This document shows, one piece after another, positions 35,150 through 46,406 of a stretch of 64,000 bases of DNA. The stretch spans positions 1,054,001 to 1,118,000 of the forward strand of contig AP026547.1 in assembly GCA_026075535.2 (NCBI GenBank). The letters run 5' to 3'. The first letter of the stretch is position 1. Every line of letters begins with the position of its first letter. This DNA comes from Tricholoma matsutake (lineage: Eukaryota; Basidiomycota; Agaricomycetes; Agaricales; Tricholomataceae). The translations under genes and the position numbers were made by a program. The notes beneath the pieces were generated by a model. The model searched no databases. It was not told where the DNA came from and saw only the letters and a program-made list of their open reading frames with translations.

Positions 35150-38100
35150 TTATCGGCGCCCTCTATTGGGAGCCCAACATACAACCAGGACCTTCCTGCC
35201 AATACCATAAGTGCCTGCTGGCCGCTGGACAGTTGTGACATGAGTGATAATATGGACAGGCTCAATAATACTAAGGTTGTTAGAGGGGAGTGCATCAACA
35301 ATTCGTACCATAAATCCAGGGTGGTGTATGAATGGTGCCTGCCTCTCCTCTTGTGTAGATAGTGATTGATGTGAGCAGACTCTTATAGAGGTGTGCATTA
35401 TTCCCTCCAGCAGAAGTCTCCAAATGTTTTGAATGAATCCTGTATCATGAGCCTGTGTCAATGGATTGTAGAACTTTATAGCACTGTTTCCTTTATGTGA
35501 CTTTTCACAACTGAATGTGCACTCATCATGGTGCACCTGCAAAAGATGCTGGGCTTGTGGAGGGAGAATAATGGCATTTGGTGGATGGGGAAGATCAGAG
35601 TAAGCTTGGTATGGTCTTCCTGTCTGGTGAAGATAATTAAGCAGATTGTTATAATCTACTTCAAGAAGGCAAGGTGCCTTTGCTAGAATATCTGCCACTT
35701 CTGTAGGCTGGAGAGGTACTGGATGGTCATCCATAGCCATGTCTCCTGGCTCAAGAATATCACATAATTCTTTTAAATGATCTTCACTGTGCAGTAAAGC
35801 ATCTACACATGCTTGATGACTCATCTGACAAAGCATTGTAAGATCTAAATCCCCTGATCTTGGTATTAGCTATCAGTCTTTGAGCAAAATAATTGAAACA
35901 CATACGGAGATGATAATTGGTGTTCATTTTTTGCAACTTTCCATTCATTCATTCACCTGGAAACTCACTAAAAGAAGCCAAAGGACCCCAATATTTGAGA
36001 AGAGCACCATTATGCATTGCATAATGATGGTTTGGCTTGGATGGGCAATGTGGAAAAAGTTGCTGAATAGCAGTTTGATATTGAATATAATGCGGAGTAT
36101 AGGCATCAGCATCAGCATTGGAGGTTTGATATGCAGCTACAATATTTGTTGCTGCAACAACATGATAGAAGCAGTAGAAGTGCTGGTGGTGGAAATTTGG
36201 AGGTCTTTACACTCCCCCACCTTTCCTAGTGGACTCTGACTGGAGTCTGACTGGACTGACTGGAGTCCAACTGGAGTCCACAGGGACTGGTCAACTCGGA
36301 CTCCACCTGGACTCCAGTTGAACTCCACTCAGACTCCAGTTGGACTCCATTTGGACTCCAGTGGGGGATTGAACTCTACATGACTTAGTGTAGTTCAATT
36401 GGACTCCACTCGGACTCCACTCGGACTCCACTCGGACTTTGGTCAGTCCGGTCAGAGTCCACTAGGACAGGTGGGGGACTGTAAAGTACTGAAAATTTGT
36501 GGCAGTAGTCATGTACCAGAATTCAGTAATAATGAGGGGAAAGATACATGTGAAGAGGGTGAGATATTCCTGAGCTTTGAGCTTGCCATGGCTTGGTTCA
36601 CCAAGATTGGTTGGTGGTCTTTGTATCCATGTTGGAAGAGTGATATCATGAATGCAATTTCTTATTGCTTGTAGCTCAGTTTCTGTGAAGCTAAAAGGCA
36701 AAGGGTCAACAGGAATATAGTTATCATCATCATCATAATTGAAGTCATATGCATAGGGATTTGTGTGGCTCTGTGTGGCTGTAGGTGTTGATGATGAGGA
36801 TGAGTCTGATAATTTAGAAGAAGGTGGTGAGGGAGACATAGGTGGTGGTGTATGGTGCATTACCATTGCAGCCTCAAGATTATGTTTAGCTGCTTCTTGA
36901 AAAAGGTCATCCAATTCTTCAGCAGAATCTGATACATCTGCCTCACTCCACTGCTCATCCTTTTCCACCTCTTTAACTTTTTGGCTTTCATCCTCATCCT
37001 GTCCAATTCCCCAGAGTGCATGAAGATGATGCTGTAAAACACCCTCAAGCTAGTTATGCATAAAACCTAGTACAACACATTTGACTGGATCCCAATATGG
37101 AAGATTATGCAGTGGAGTCCATCGCACACCAGTTGTCTTTTGCAGAGCATTTCGACCAGCTTTGATTGTCTGATGCAACCATGCCTCTGCCTGTGCTCGC
37201 ACCTGTGCACCATTATGGAGTTTTCAAGATTGAATATTGAGATCCTCTAGCTGATCACTGGTGTAGAAGCAGAAAGAACAGAACATTGTAGCACCATGTC
37301 CCAAAAAGCCAGTAGCCTTGCAACTTCCCTCAAGATCAGCAATCACAGGTGCAATTTTTGCTTTCACAGAGATGCCATCAGGATGTCTAGATGTTGGCAG
37401 ATTTTGGCCTGGTGCAGCACCATACTTGGCAACAGATTTAATAACAGGTTCAAGAAGATGAGAGATGGTTGTGGGGTCAGGAAGATGGGGAGGAGGTGTT
37501 AGACCAACAATAAATGTATTCTCAAATCGATATCGAAGATGAAAAGGTAAGTTCAAGCAATAAAGCAGCATTGCTCCACAAGACACTTTTTTGCCTATAT
37601 ATAAAATAAGCTGTGTCATAGTCTATGCAGAATTTGTTAATAACTTACCAGCAATCTTATTGGTATAAGGATTGAACCAATCAATATAGATTCCAAATAT
37701 TAGATGATAAGGAGACTGTAGAAAACCCTGCAAGTCATCCCAAGCAGGACTATCCTGGATGTCATTCATAGTGGCACCAAAGGCAGCTGGTATATGGTTT
37801 CTGTGGTGGTTGAAAGCCTCATGAAGGCTGTCTTCAATGACCTTGGAAGATAAAAAGAACTGAAGCCAAGAATCAAAGGATTGTGTAGTGTATAGACGAC
37901 ATGGGACCCATTTAGGCCCATTTGGAGTATTCTGAGTTGTCCAGAGTTTTGTGTTACAGGATTGTGATCTTGGGGATGCCTTCCACTGACATTGCCAAGC
38001 AATAGGATGAGAAAAGAGGGAAAAGCACTTGGGGCAGCATGCTGTCCGAATGATTTCTGGCTCTGAGCAGTGAAGCCAATATGCTGTACAGACATCATGA

Positions 38101-38566
38101 GGAAGTTTGATGTTTGGAAGCTTGACATTGAGTCCAAATGATGAAAGAGCAACCTCAACAATAGAGAGAGTCACAGAAATAATAAGTTGAAGTCCTTGTA
38201 GAATTTTGTTGGTGATAGAACGACTCACACCAGCTCTATTGTGGAGCCAGATGACAAGGAGGCAGATCATCTTTGTGATAAGTACTGTAGAAAAGTTGAT
38301 ATCTGCATAATTACTATTAGTCTTGATCTAACAATAACAATGTAGCACTTACCTGTGGGAGAATTAGAAGCTCTAGAACATTTTGGTGATGGGCTTGGGG
38401 ATGATGATTGCTGCTTCCCCTTTGCCAGTTGTGAAACAGGCTGTTTATCCTGTTTCTCATGCTTCAAATGGGTAGAACCATCAACATACTGTCCTGGCTG
38501 TTCAACACCATTGATGAAGATGGTTTTTGTGCTACAAATTGTGCAGTTACATATGACTGGAGGCAT
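35150..38566 (-). pseudogene. Tnp2-family transposase (CACTA), decayed and split by a MITE
   Basis: Minus strand from ATG 38564-38566 (MPPVICNCTICSTKTIFING, a possible zinc-binding start). An intron follows NSPTG, then CPKCFSLFSH, DSWLQFFLSSKVIEDSLHEA and LIFGIYIDWFNPYTNKIAGK. After an intron come LLYCLNLPFHLRYRFENTFI and HGATMFCSFCFYTSDQLEDL, then HNLPYWDPVKCVVLGFMHN, an acidic region, and after the MITE GALLKYWGPLASFSEFPGE. The C-terminal part includes HPGFMVRIVDALPSNNLSII. The FENTF.VGL segment and the domain order are those of Tnp2/Transposase_21. Stops: Trp codons changed to TGA (about 37228, NIQS*KL) and TAG (about 37053, FMHN*LEG), and TGA for Arg near 35965 (FPGE*MNGK). Inactive. Confidence 0.82.
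36210..36481. mobile_element. 272-bp MITE with TA duplication inside Tnp2
   Basis: The ends CACTCCCCCACC and the inverted CAGTCCCCCACC extend into about 35 bp of matching inverted repeat (TCCTAGTGGACTCTGAC). TA flanks it at 36208-36209 and 36482-36483. The interior is almost entirely a degenerate repeat of GGACTCCA/CTCGGACTCCA units in both orientations. The TA duplication suggests a Tc1/mariner-type origin. It interrupts the transposase reading frame. Confidence 0.75.
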
Positions 38567-39159
38567 GGTGAACTTGGTTAAGCCCCAGTGAAGGAAAAGA
38601 GGGGGAAAGAATGACAGCTGTTTTGGACCATTGTAATAGAAACATCAAAATTGGTTGCTATTGTAACTGATGTACATCCTCTAACTGTCCCATGCAACAG
38701 TCTGATGCCTGTCACCATAGTCACTATCATGAACCTATTGATTTAAACAGATATTTGTTCGTAAAAGGAAGCATCAATCCAAGTGCTCAATTTGGTAGGA
38801 TTATGTAATAAGGTGCAAACTCCAGTCAACCATAAGTCAACCATGAGTCAACTACGAGTCAACCGCGAGTCAACTGCCTCAGAACTTGCCCATTGTGTTA
38901 GTTAGTCCCTGCCCCAAGCCTCTTAATTTTTTTTGGAAGTCACATGATAATTGTACCTGAGGGCCCTATCATGCCTTCCTGGCAAAAAAAAGCTTATGAC
39001 AAGCCCCCTTTTGGAAGGCAGGTGCCAACTGAGTGGCCACATGCTTCTGGCCGCCAGAAGCATGCAGAATGACTAATCACAGTGATCAGTAGAGACTACT
39101 CTATTAAGCATGCACATAAGGTACTGAAACAGAGAAGGAACCAATGGTGGATGAGGATG

Positions 39160-40340
39160 GATGCATTCTCTGTCTAGACTGTAGAACATGGGTCAGAACT
39201 GGGAATGGTGGGGTGCAGAATTTTCTGCAACACCATCATGGAACAGCCCAGTGTGCAGCAAATAAATAAAATCTGCAGAGAGGGCCAAAAAGGCAAAGGA
39301 AAACATGATGAAGTGGTTTTGACCTTGAGCACCTGCTGTGCCACCTGTTAGGGCAACACCCACTATCTGCTAGCTAAGACCATGCAGGTTCTCTCTACAA
39401 GAAGGGGGCAGGATGCACCCGCATGATGGGGAAATTGATGGTTTTGATGCAAGGGGTTATTAATAGAATAGTTGGTTGAGAAAGGCATTTCACACCACAA
39501 GTATAGGTGGAATACCTAAGAGAACACAACTGGGGTTCCCTAGGCATGTATTCAAGGTTTATATACTATGTTACATATATTGTACATTGTTCCTACTGAT
39601 GCACACATATATGCAGGTACTTATTGATGCATGCATCAGAGAAATGGATCATAGCTAAGTGAGTTAGCCAAGTGATCTGTACCAGTCTGTACCAGTAGAT
39701 ACCAACACCCAATTTACTGATCTGAGAAATAAAATTCTCATGCTAGCAAAGTGTAGCATAATTCAGCATAATGTAGTGTGATTTGACATAATAAAGTAAA
39801 AATGAAATTTAGGTAATGGGGCTGTTTCCTAACACTGCCCACTGTAGCCATACCAACCCTCATAAAGCCTGTACACACACCCTCAACTTTGTCAAACACA
39901 CACTTGGTGAATAGTCCACACCTACCACTCCTGCATCCTGCTTTGACTAGATGTGCTGTTGGTGTTGCACTTTTGCACAAATTCCATATGTGTGTAGAAG
40001 GACTTCCACTAGATGTGGGTGAAGCTGACCTGAACAATCCACTTGTAGTATTTTTGGGGGATCCTGTGGGATGTGTTGGGGAGGATGAAGATGCATGGGA
40101 AAAAATTGATGGACCACTCAACACTGCTACACATTACTTCAACAGCCACCTGTGTACAGCAGAATCACTGGGTTGATCGTGCATCCAGTACCACCTACAG
40201 TGCATCAATCTGGAGTATGTTGTCAATGGCTGGGCTTGTGAGGCATGTGAGGGAAGTAGGAACAGTCAGAGGCATGGTGGAAAGCGGCAGCGAGGATAAT
40301 GTGACAAGGGCAGTGTTAAATTTTCCTTATATAGTAACCA
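39160..40340 (+). pseudogene. transposon-type zinc-finger protein, N-terminal part
   Basis: Plus strand: CLDCRTWVRTGNGGVQNFLQ HHHGTAQC forms a C2HC-like finger at about 39170-39250, with a TAA soon after. Further on, SPHLPLLHPALTRCAVGVAL, HKFHMCVEGLPLDVGEADLN and VFLGDPVGCVGEDEDAWEKI follow to about 40120. I recall this combination at the N-terminus of repetitive mushroom proteins that end in a USP-like domain such as the fragment at 28265. The link is an inference. No complete frame remains. Confidence 0.4.
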
Positions 40341-40635
40341 ATTCCCACACCTAGTTAGTTAGTTCCCCTACCCAGGCTGTTAAAAAAAATTTGACCTGAT
40401 ATGCTCAATTTTTTTTCTGACACCCCCTTGAATGAAAGTAAAATGCATTTTGCATGGTCTTCAGCACACTACACAATGCTCGGCATATTCAAACCCCGCC
40501 TCGAACACGTCCTCCCCTCAAAGTCCCTGGCTTTGTTTGGACTCTCACCTTAATGCCTACCCCAACAATATGTACTGTCATGCTCCAGGAGCTTTCAGAA
40601 TACTACTATGTAACACAGAGACGGTGATTACAAGA

Positions 40636-41083
40636 GCATATCAACTCTGCCCTATCAGATATCTCACTGTCAGACAGTTCTGATTTGATCTCTGTACACT
40701 CAGATTTGGGCTCTCTGATTTCCATTGATACACCAGATACAACATTTCCTCCGATGTGTCTATGGATTCTGACAATCCACTGTCATCTCCAGCATCTTCT
40801 GAAACTGATAGCATGCATTCAATTTCTGATTTTGAGCTCGAGTACTACTTCAACTGGTCACAATGTTATCACAAATTATTGGTTGAAATCAAAACAAACC
40901 ATATTCTTCAGCCCGCCACAGCTTGCAACGAAAGCAGTCAGGACTGTGAACTCTCCAGTGGTCTAGTTTTGTCGCAAGCTCTGGGTTGAACCTGAGACAT
41001 TTGATGCTCTTGTCAACCAGATTGAAGAACACCCTATCTTCTATAACAACTCAAACTGCCCTCAGCTACCAGTACACCTACTA
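40636..41083 (+). pseudogene. PIF/Harbinger-type transposase, N-terminal fragment
   Basis: A Ser/Asp-rich start (DISLSDSSDLISVHSDLGSL, then MDSDNPLSSPASSETDSMHS) is followed by FELEYYFNWSQCYHKLLVEI and, in another frame, KLWVEPETFDALVNQIEEHP and IFYNNSNCPQLPV. The segment RVxPxTFDxLVxxIxxHPxFxNNSxNPQLPV is characteristic of fungal DDE-4/PIF-Harbinger transposases. CpG-type changes are visible (FCRKLW for FRRKLR). It stops at 41083, where a gypsy protease sequence in the opposite orientation begins. Confidence 0.6.
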
Positions 41084-41545
41084 TGACCAAGTACTGCAGA
41101 ATAGGAAGAGTCCAGCAAGGTTACATAAAATGTCAGATTGAACACTTCACCAGATGGAAAAGTGACCAGGAGTTCCACGACTTGAGTTATGGTGGAGTTA
41201 CAAGTTCCATCAAATAGTCGGAGTCTGATTGGAGGAAAACTGGCTGAAGCAATACAATCCATTGATTGACTGGTCTTCAGGCCAAATGAATTTCCGTTCT
41301 GCAGCTCAAAGAGGTCCTGCCCCCTCGACATCCTCCGGCTCTCCTATCTTGTGTGAGTCACCTTCACCTCCAAACCTTCCAGCGGAAACCTGCAAAAACC
41401 CCATAATCACTAAACCCTCAAAACTTGTACCTCCTGAGATCTCTTTTATCAATGCTGCCGCTTACATGCATGCAAGCAAACTTCCTGTGGTTTTGGTTCT
41501 AAGTTGGTTGTCCTGTACAAATGATGAATTGAGGAAACAATGTGA
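41083..41545 (-). pseudogene. gypsy F protease region, rearranged
   Basis: Three blocks of one protease-RT linker lie out of order. Block a, minus, about 41545-41485: INSGSSHCFLNSSFVQDNQL (active-site region, DSG now NSG). Block b, minus, 41233-41083: FPPIRLRLFDGTCNST...DSSYSAVLGH. Block c, plus, 41235-41485: NWLKQYNPLIDWSSGQMNF...PPEISFINAAAYMHASKLP. The expected order on one strand is a, b, c. Block c is therefore inverted and sits between a and b. Confidence 0.65.
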
Positions 41546-41566
41546 GGAACCAGAGTTGATAAGAGT

Positions 41567-42924
41567 TCAGATTTTTAGGGATTGTTTGGAAAGGAATAGC
41601 AGGATGGTAAGGGATTCAGGATCAGAAAGAGCGGACACATTGAGATGGATATAAGCAGCCAGTTGGGAAAGGTCAACACAACCCTCAGCCCCAATGGCAT
41701 GTTCCCGAGGGTTGCGGACTTTTTTTGGGTCTGCAGAGTCCAGCTTGGACTCAGTGACTGCTGCAGCATGGGCTTTGGCCACTTTGGACTTTGGACAATT
41801 CCCAGCTCCATGTCCTTTCTCACCACAGTAGAGGCAAAGTCCTTCTTTCATGTGGTGTTCACGCTCATCTCTGGTTAGTTTACCGTCTTTTCCCAACTTG
41901 TCAGAAATAGAGTTTTTGGGCTGTCCTTCTGGAAGTTGTTCTTTGACCCAGAGGAGCTGCCGGATGAGGATTGGTTGGTGCAGTTGGTGCTGGATGAGCA
42001 CTGGAGTTTGGACTGAGTGTTGGAATTGGAGCTATGAGAACCTTTAGATTCCTTCTTTCTGGTGTGTGTGGAATTTCTGGGGGTCTTTGTTTCTAAGTGG
42101 GTTTCTTCTTCCTGCATCCAATAGATGTTGTCAGCATCCTGGGCTTTAAGATGTAGGGATGCTAGAGTTTTGGGTCGTCCCCCCCATAAAACCTCTATGT
42201 GGAGACGGAGAGGGAGACCACGGAAATACCGGTCGCAAAGAGCGGCCTCATTCCAGTTGACCTGGGAAGCCAGTTCCCAGAAGTCCACATTATACTTCAC
42301 TATCCTTCCGCCTTTCTTCATCATGAGTTCTGAAAGAGCCTTTTCCACATCCCCAACAGGGTCATGAGGACCAAAATTGCTTTCCAACTCACTGAGGAAT
42401 ACCTCGTAGTTCCACATCCAATGGGTGGAGTTTGTTGGGTCGTTGAGTCCAGGTTCAAACCAGCTAAGGGCTGACCCTTTGAGGTAGGAAAGAATGAATA
42501 GGATTTTCTTTTTGTCGGAGGTGAAGACCTGAGGACAATCGCGGAAGTGAAGGTTGCATGAGACTAGGAAGTCCCAAAGTTTCCGGGGATTGGCCCCGTC
42601 AAAAGTGTCAGGATCACAAACTTTGATCTTCTTGGTCTTGGGTGCTTGGTTCTGCCAGAGGGTTTGGAGACTATTCGAGAGCTTGAAGAGAGCATCGAGA
42701 AACCTATCTCCTGGATCAGGATTTCCACCATCAGGTAGAGGGTCATCAGGGTCGTCAGGATTGGGGTCATCCATGGGGCCATCAGGACCACTAGGGTCAT
42801 CAGGTCCACCAGGAAGTCTGTCCTCTTTACCTGGACCTTCCTCGTCGAAGGGGTTAGGTTGCCCAACATTCTCTATGTACTCAAGTGGAGTTGTATTCTG
42901 AGGGGTCTCCGGAGGTTGAGACAT
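41567..42924 (-). pseudogene. gypsy F Gag with zinc knuckle
   Basis: Minus strand, ATG at 42922-42924 (MSQPPETPQNTTPLEYIENV). A proline/aspartate-rich segment precedes the capsid: KIKVCDPDTFDGANPRKLWD, FILSYLKGSALSWFEPGLND, FGPHDPVGDVEKALSELMMK and RYFRGLPLRLHIEVLWGGRP. A Ser-rich stretch follows, then a frameshift near 41930 and the knuckle CLYCGEKGHGAGNC with a basic flank. The retrotransposon capsid signature is clear. The in-frame codons upstream to 43212 probably belong to the leader. Confidence 0.82.
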
Positions 42925-43310
42925 GATGTTAGCACTGATGGAGGGTGCTCCAGAACTGATTTGCCTGAAGATGTTGGATGGTCTGGTGGATGCACCAAAA
43001 GTCAAAGCGTGCCTAGGGGAAAGAAGTATAGATTGGTGGATTGCTGATAATCCTGGTACCACGCCAGCACAGCAGGAGTTTCTTGTAGTTTGTTGGGTTT
43101 GTGACTCAGTAGGAGTCATAGGAAAAGATGGGATGGATTTGACAAGAGAAGTGAGAATTTGTAAATACTGATAAGTTCTGAGTCGGAAAAGGGACGTCAG
43201 ATTTCTGGTCATACCTGGATGGTAGGAGTTGAAAGGGAAGAGTCAGATAGGAGCAGAATTCCAATGGAAATCTGAGGCAAGGTTGGAACAGAAAGGACTT
43301 GGCTTCAGCT

Positions 43311-43776
43311 TGTAAGAAGCTGTGCCCTTCTCCTCGTCAAGTGTCCTAATTTCAGATAAGGTGAGAAGGGAGGATTTGCGAGGAGGATGAGTAAAAGTCT
43401 TGAGAAAGACTTAAGAGAGACAAATGGGAGCAAAGACAGAGTTGGATTAATTGGGTGACTTTGTTGATTTACAAACTGGAAATACAGAATGAAAGTAGCT
43501 AGCCTAAATACTAAGGTTGGAGTTTCCAAGGCTGTGGTTAATATGAAAACTGGCCTCCAAGGCAAATCCTGAAACTGTTTCACCTAATTGGAAATGAGGG
43601 AATTTTGCCTCTAGGCAGTGCTGCTGATAGGAGGTGGGCTGTGATGCAAGGTGGCCGGGAAGGGGGGCGGAAAATGATTGGAAATCCGGTCAAGAGAATC
43701 AGTCTTGACACCCATGTACTCTGTGAACTGCCTCCCAACATCATGACATGCAGCCAAAGACGTGAAAGTGCTGACA
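43311..43776 (-). repeat. probable gypsy F 5' LTR
   Basis: On the minus strand it begins TGTCAGCACTTTCACG (43776) and ends CTTCTTACA (43311), TG...CA, about 385 bp upstream of the Gag ATG. No second copy is in the window, so the boundaries rest only on terminal dinucleotides and position. Confidence 0.45.
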
Positions 43777-44041
43777 AGCCATAATCACTGATAGGAGACA
43801 GGGCTCATATGATCTTTGGGGATTGAGAGACTGTGCAAAGTTGAATGCAAGCCAGGTCGATCCTCAAAGGAAGAGCACCATGATGTTGAAGGTACCAGTA
43901 AATATCTTGCATAGTTGTCATCTCCAAAACAACTAGAGATGAACCAATGGTCAGAATGATTTAAAGCAGCTGAAAACAGAATAACCTATGGGAATAGAAC
44001 AGTGGTGTGCACCCATAATGAAGATGGTGAATTTCTCAACC

Positions 44042-44488
44042 TTAAGGAGTGCCTGCATCTGCCGCTGAGACATGAAACTGAAATGTGATTGAGAGAGTTG
44101 GTGATATATGAACAGCTGTGGAATTAGATGGTATCTGAAGAAGTTCAGACTGTATAAATGTGCTGGGAACATGAAATAAGCAAACAATTGACTGAAATTG
44201 GAGACAATTGAACATACCCATAAAGATGGTATATACCGATGCAAAGAAGGCAGTGAGAGGAAGGCCTATAGCCAAATAATTTGCGTTCATGACATTGATG
44301 ATGTTGGGGAATAGCTTGAGCACCACAGTGCTGACAATGAAAGGTAACAAAAAAAGTATAAGATTTGCCAGGGCCCATATTCCTGAGAAGTTGATAATGG
44401 CAGAAGAAGACGTAGGCCTGAGCAAGCCTCTTTTACGAGATGGTGTCCCAATGATGGGACTGGCAACCACAATATCTGACTTGGGCAT
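44042..44488 (-). CDS. small membrane protein candidate, unknown family
   Basis: ATG at 44486-44488 (MPKSDIVVASPIIGTPSRKR), then GLLRPTSSSAIINFSG and two hydrophobic segments, IWALANLILFLLPFIVSTVV and NYLAIGLPLTAFFASVYTIF. A donor follows FMG (GTATGTTC). The preferred acceptor gives AVHISPTLSITFQFHVSAAD and a TAA at 44042-44044, about 115 residues in all. The basic N-terminus before the first helix suggests an integral membrane protein with a cytosolic N-terminus. It has no internal stop. It lies just upstream of the gypsy F LTR, and I recognise no family. Confidence 0.4.
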   Translation of the reverse strand: MPKSDIVVASPIIGTPSRKRGLLRPTSSSAIINFSGIWALANLILFLLPFIVSTVVLKLFPNIINVMNANYLAIGLPLTAFFASVYTIFMGMFNCLQFQSIVCLFHVPSTFIQSELLQIPSNSTAVHISPTLSITFQFHVSAADAGTP

Positions 44489-45988
44489 TGGGAGGAAATT
44501 GGAGGGTCAAGGCAAGGACCATTGCGGTTTTAAGGGATGAGATTTTCTTCAAGTGGAGTATTTAGATTTGTTCCTGTACACTAAATTAGTTGTGTATGCT
44601 TGTAGTACAAAGAAGATGAACCTAATCTATATATTGACCCCAGTATGCACATCAACTCCAAATTCACCAATCAAGGAAGGGACAAGCGATCTGGACTAAT
44701 AATAAGAGCCAAAAAAGTGGTCAGGAATCACTCTCAATACAGCAAGGAGAGAGGGATGCACCTGTCCCAGAGCATTGAGCAATAGGAATGATGAGGTGAG
44801 AGCCTATGTGCATGAGCCTCATTACTGTTGACAGTGAGACTCAAGTTGTACAACCACTCAACCAACAAAACACATGCACTTGCTTGTGACTCATCTAGCA
44901 TTTCCAGGTACATACTATGTTTAAATGCTTAATCCAACCCTCAATGAGTACCCGTACAATGCCTGTAAATGGCTGTTAATTGACAGGCCTTGACGGGTCA
45001 TGCCTGGCACCCATCCCCATACCATGTTGACTGTATCAATCCACTGATGGGATGGGTATGGGTCCTGTACACCTATAAGTACATGGGTATGGTGCACAGC
45101 CCTAGTCAGAACTTTTTGCTCAGCCTCTGCTGCATGCTCAAAGTGAGGTGATAGCAGTCAACAGAAGCCCACCTAGATGGACCCCAAATGAAATAGGTGA
45201 GGAGGCAGGCATGCTACAATTACAAAAGAAACCTATAGTTACATGTAACTAAGCAGACAGAGACCATTTGACTACAAGAACCTAATATGTTATAGTGGTA
45301 CTCAGATATTCACAAGATAAGGGAGAGGTGGGAGGGCCACAAAAATTGAAAGATGAAAACTATTTGATAAAGCCTGGATGTAACCAAGTTAGGCTAAACT
45401 CAGATAGAAGTGGATGAGAGCATTTGCTCACTAATAAGATTCAACTGGATGAATTAGCGAAGCTATAAAAAGCCAGCTGAATCGATGCAAGTAGATGTTA
45501 TTTTGTGAGAGAGACCTCGAGGCAAAGCCTTAAATAACACTACTATGTTGCTTGTGAACAAGATGGACATTGAAAAGAAGCAACACAGGGACGGGCCCCT
45601 AATTGCACTTTATCTGTTTGAGACACGGCATCTGCTAGGCTGTAGCACCACATCACAAAACATGCAAAAAGGAGGTTGAGCAGAGCTCGGCACCGATAGC
45701 AGAGGAACACCCACAGACCACCCTCTCTTCTATATATGGTAAGTTCTTGTCACATGTTTATGTTATTCTGAGAATTAGTAATCAAAGAACTTTGTTCTCC
45801 CATCTTATGTTGTCGCCAACTCCTCTCATTCTCCCATTTCCTTCTCTTGTATATGCCTTGTCTTATTTTTTTATTTTTTACTCCAATTTATTCTCTGTTG
45901 TGGCAAGCCATATGTAAGTAGGAGATTTAGCATGTACATGTTGTGCAGTTCTATATACTTTCTCCTTCTACTTGTGTGTTCTTCAACA
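44489..45988. other. no gene recognised; LINE A 3' end at the right
   Basis: The region 44930-45110 has scattered ATGGGTA/TACCCAT motifs like those of the hAT-type element at 46238, possibly a relic of the same family. A T-rich run near 45867-45890 may be the plus-strand image of the LINE A poly-A tail. No coding motif was found. Confidence 0.4.
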
Positions 45989-46237
45989 TCAGCTAAGAGG
46001 GGCCATGAAAGGGTCCTCGAAGCACCGTGGTGCTCTATTCAGGAAAGTAGTTCCCATCTTTTGTTTGTGTGTGGTTTGTGCTATTTTTGTTGTACTTCTT
46101 CTTCTATGTATCTCTGGTATTTCTCTGAATGTCTGGTGGAAGTGCCCCATGTCTGAAACATTTTTTATCAGTGCCTTAAGTGTCTTTTGAGTTGTGAATA
46201 GCTTAGTGAGTTTGATGTTCCTTCCTCCTGTGTTGCT
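45989..46237 (-). pseudogene. LINE A ORF2, extreme C-terminus
   Basis: It reads GGRNIKLTKLFTTQKTLKAL IKNVSDMGHF and so on to a TGA at 45989-45991. It aligns by position with the C-terminus of LINE B after the zinc motif (KGVKALIGYVNKTG). It is the continuation of 47085-48039 beyond the hAT-type insertion. Confidence 0.6.
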
Positions 46238-46406
46238 TAGGGCATGACTCAGGTAACCCCTGGGTATAATTTCATGTACCCATACCCATGAACACTGTAC
46301 CCATTATGGCTATGGGTGCAATTTTACCATGGGTATGGGGGGGTTTTGGTCGAGTATGACATTAATAATTTATTATAACTCTAAATATATCTAAATACAA
46401 AGAGGA

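Larger units (their letters stand above)
32416..38897. mobile_element. CACTA/EnSpm-like (Tnp2) DNA transposon, 6482 bp
   Basis: The termini CACAACGGGCAAG (32416) and the inverted CACAATGGGCAAG (ending 38897) are each followed inward by repeated GTTGAYTCG-type subterminal motifs. The 3-bp TTA is duplicated on both sides (32413-32415 and 38898-38900). It carries a minus-strand Tnp2 transposase gene and a plus-strand accessory gene, convergently arranged. The CAC start and 3-bp duplication fit the superfamily. Confidence 0.8.
32373..40430. mobile_element. outer TIR element with 8-bp target duplication, enclosing a CACTA element
   Basis: The left end CAAGGGGGTGTCGG...CATATCAGG (32373-32409) is matched in inverted orientation by the right end (40394-40430), about three quarters identical over 36 bp. 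The direct repeat AATGAAAG flanks it at 32365-32372 and 40431-40438. An 8-bp duplication and a CA-start terminus suit hAT-type or KDZ-type elements. Without the inserted CACTA element it is about 1.6 kb and contains the zinc-finger fragment at 39160-40340. No transposase of its own was recognised, so it is probably non-autonomous. Confidence 0.6.

Noticed and set aside
40353..40395. Similarity of GTTAGTTAGT.CCC sequence near 40360 to the right flank of the CACTA element at 38898
   Set aside because: The match is short and loose. It is not enough to claim a shared repeat or a second CACTA end.
44930..45110. A second hAT-type element with TACCCAT motifs
   Set aside because: I could not find paired terminal inverted repeats or an 8-bp duplication, so only motif similarity remains.
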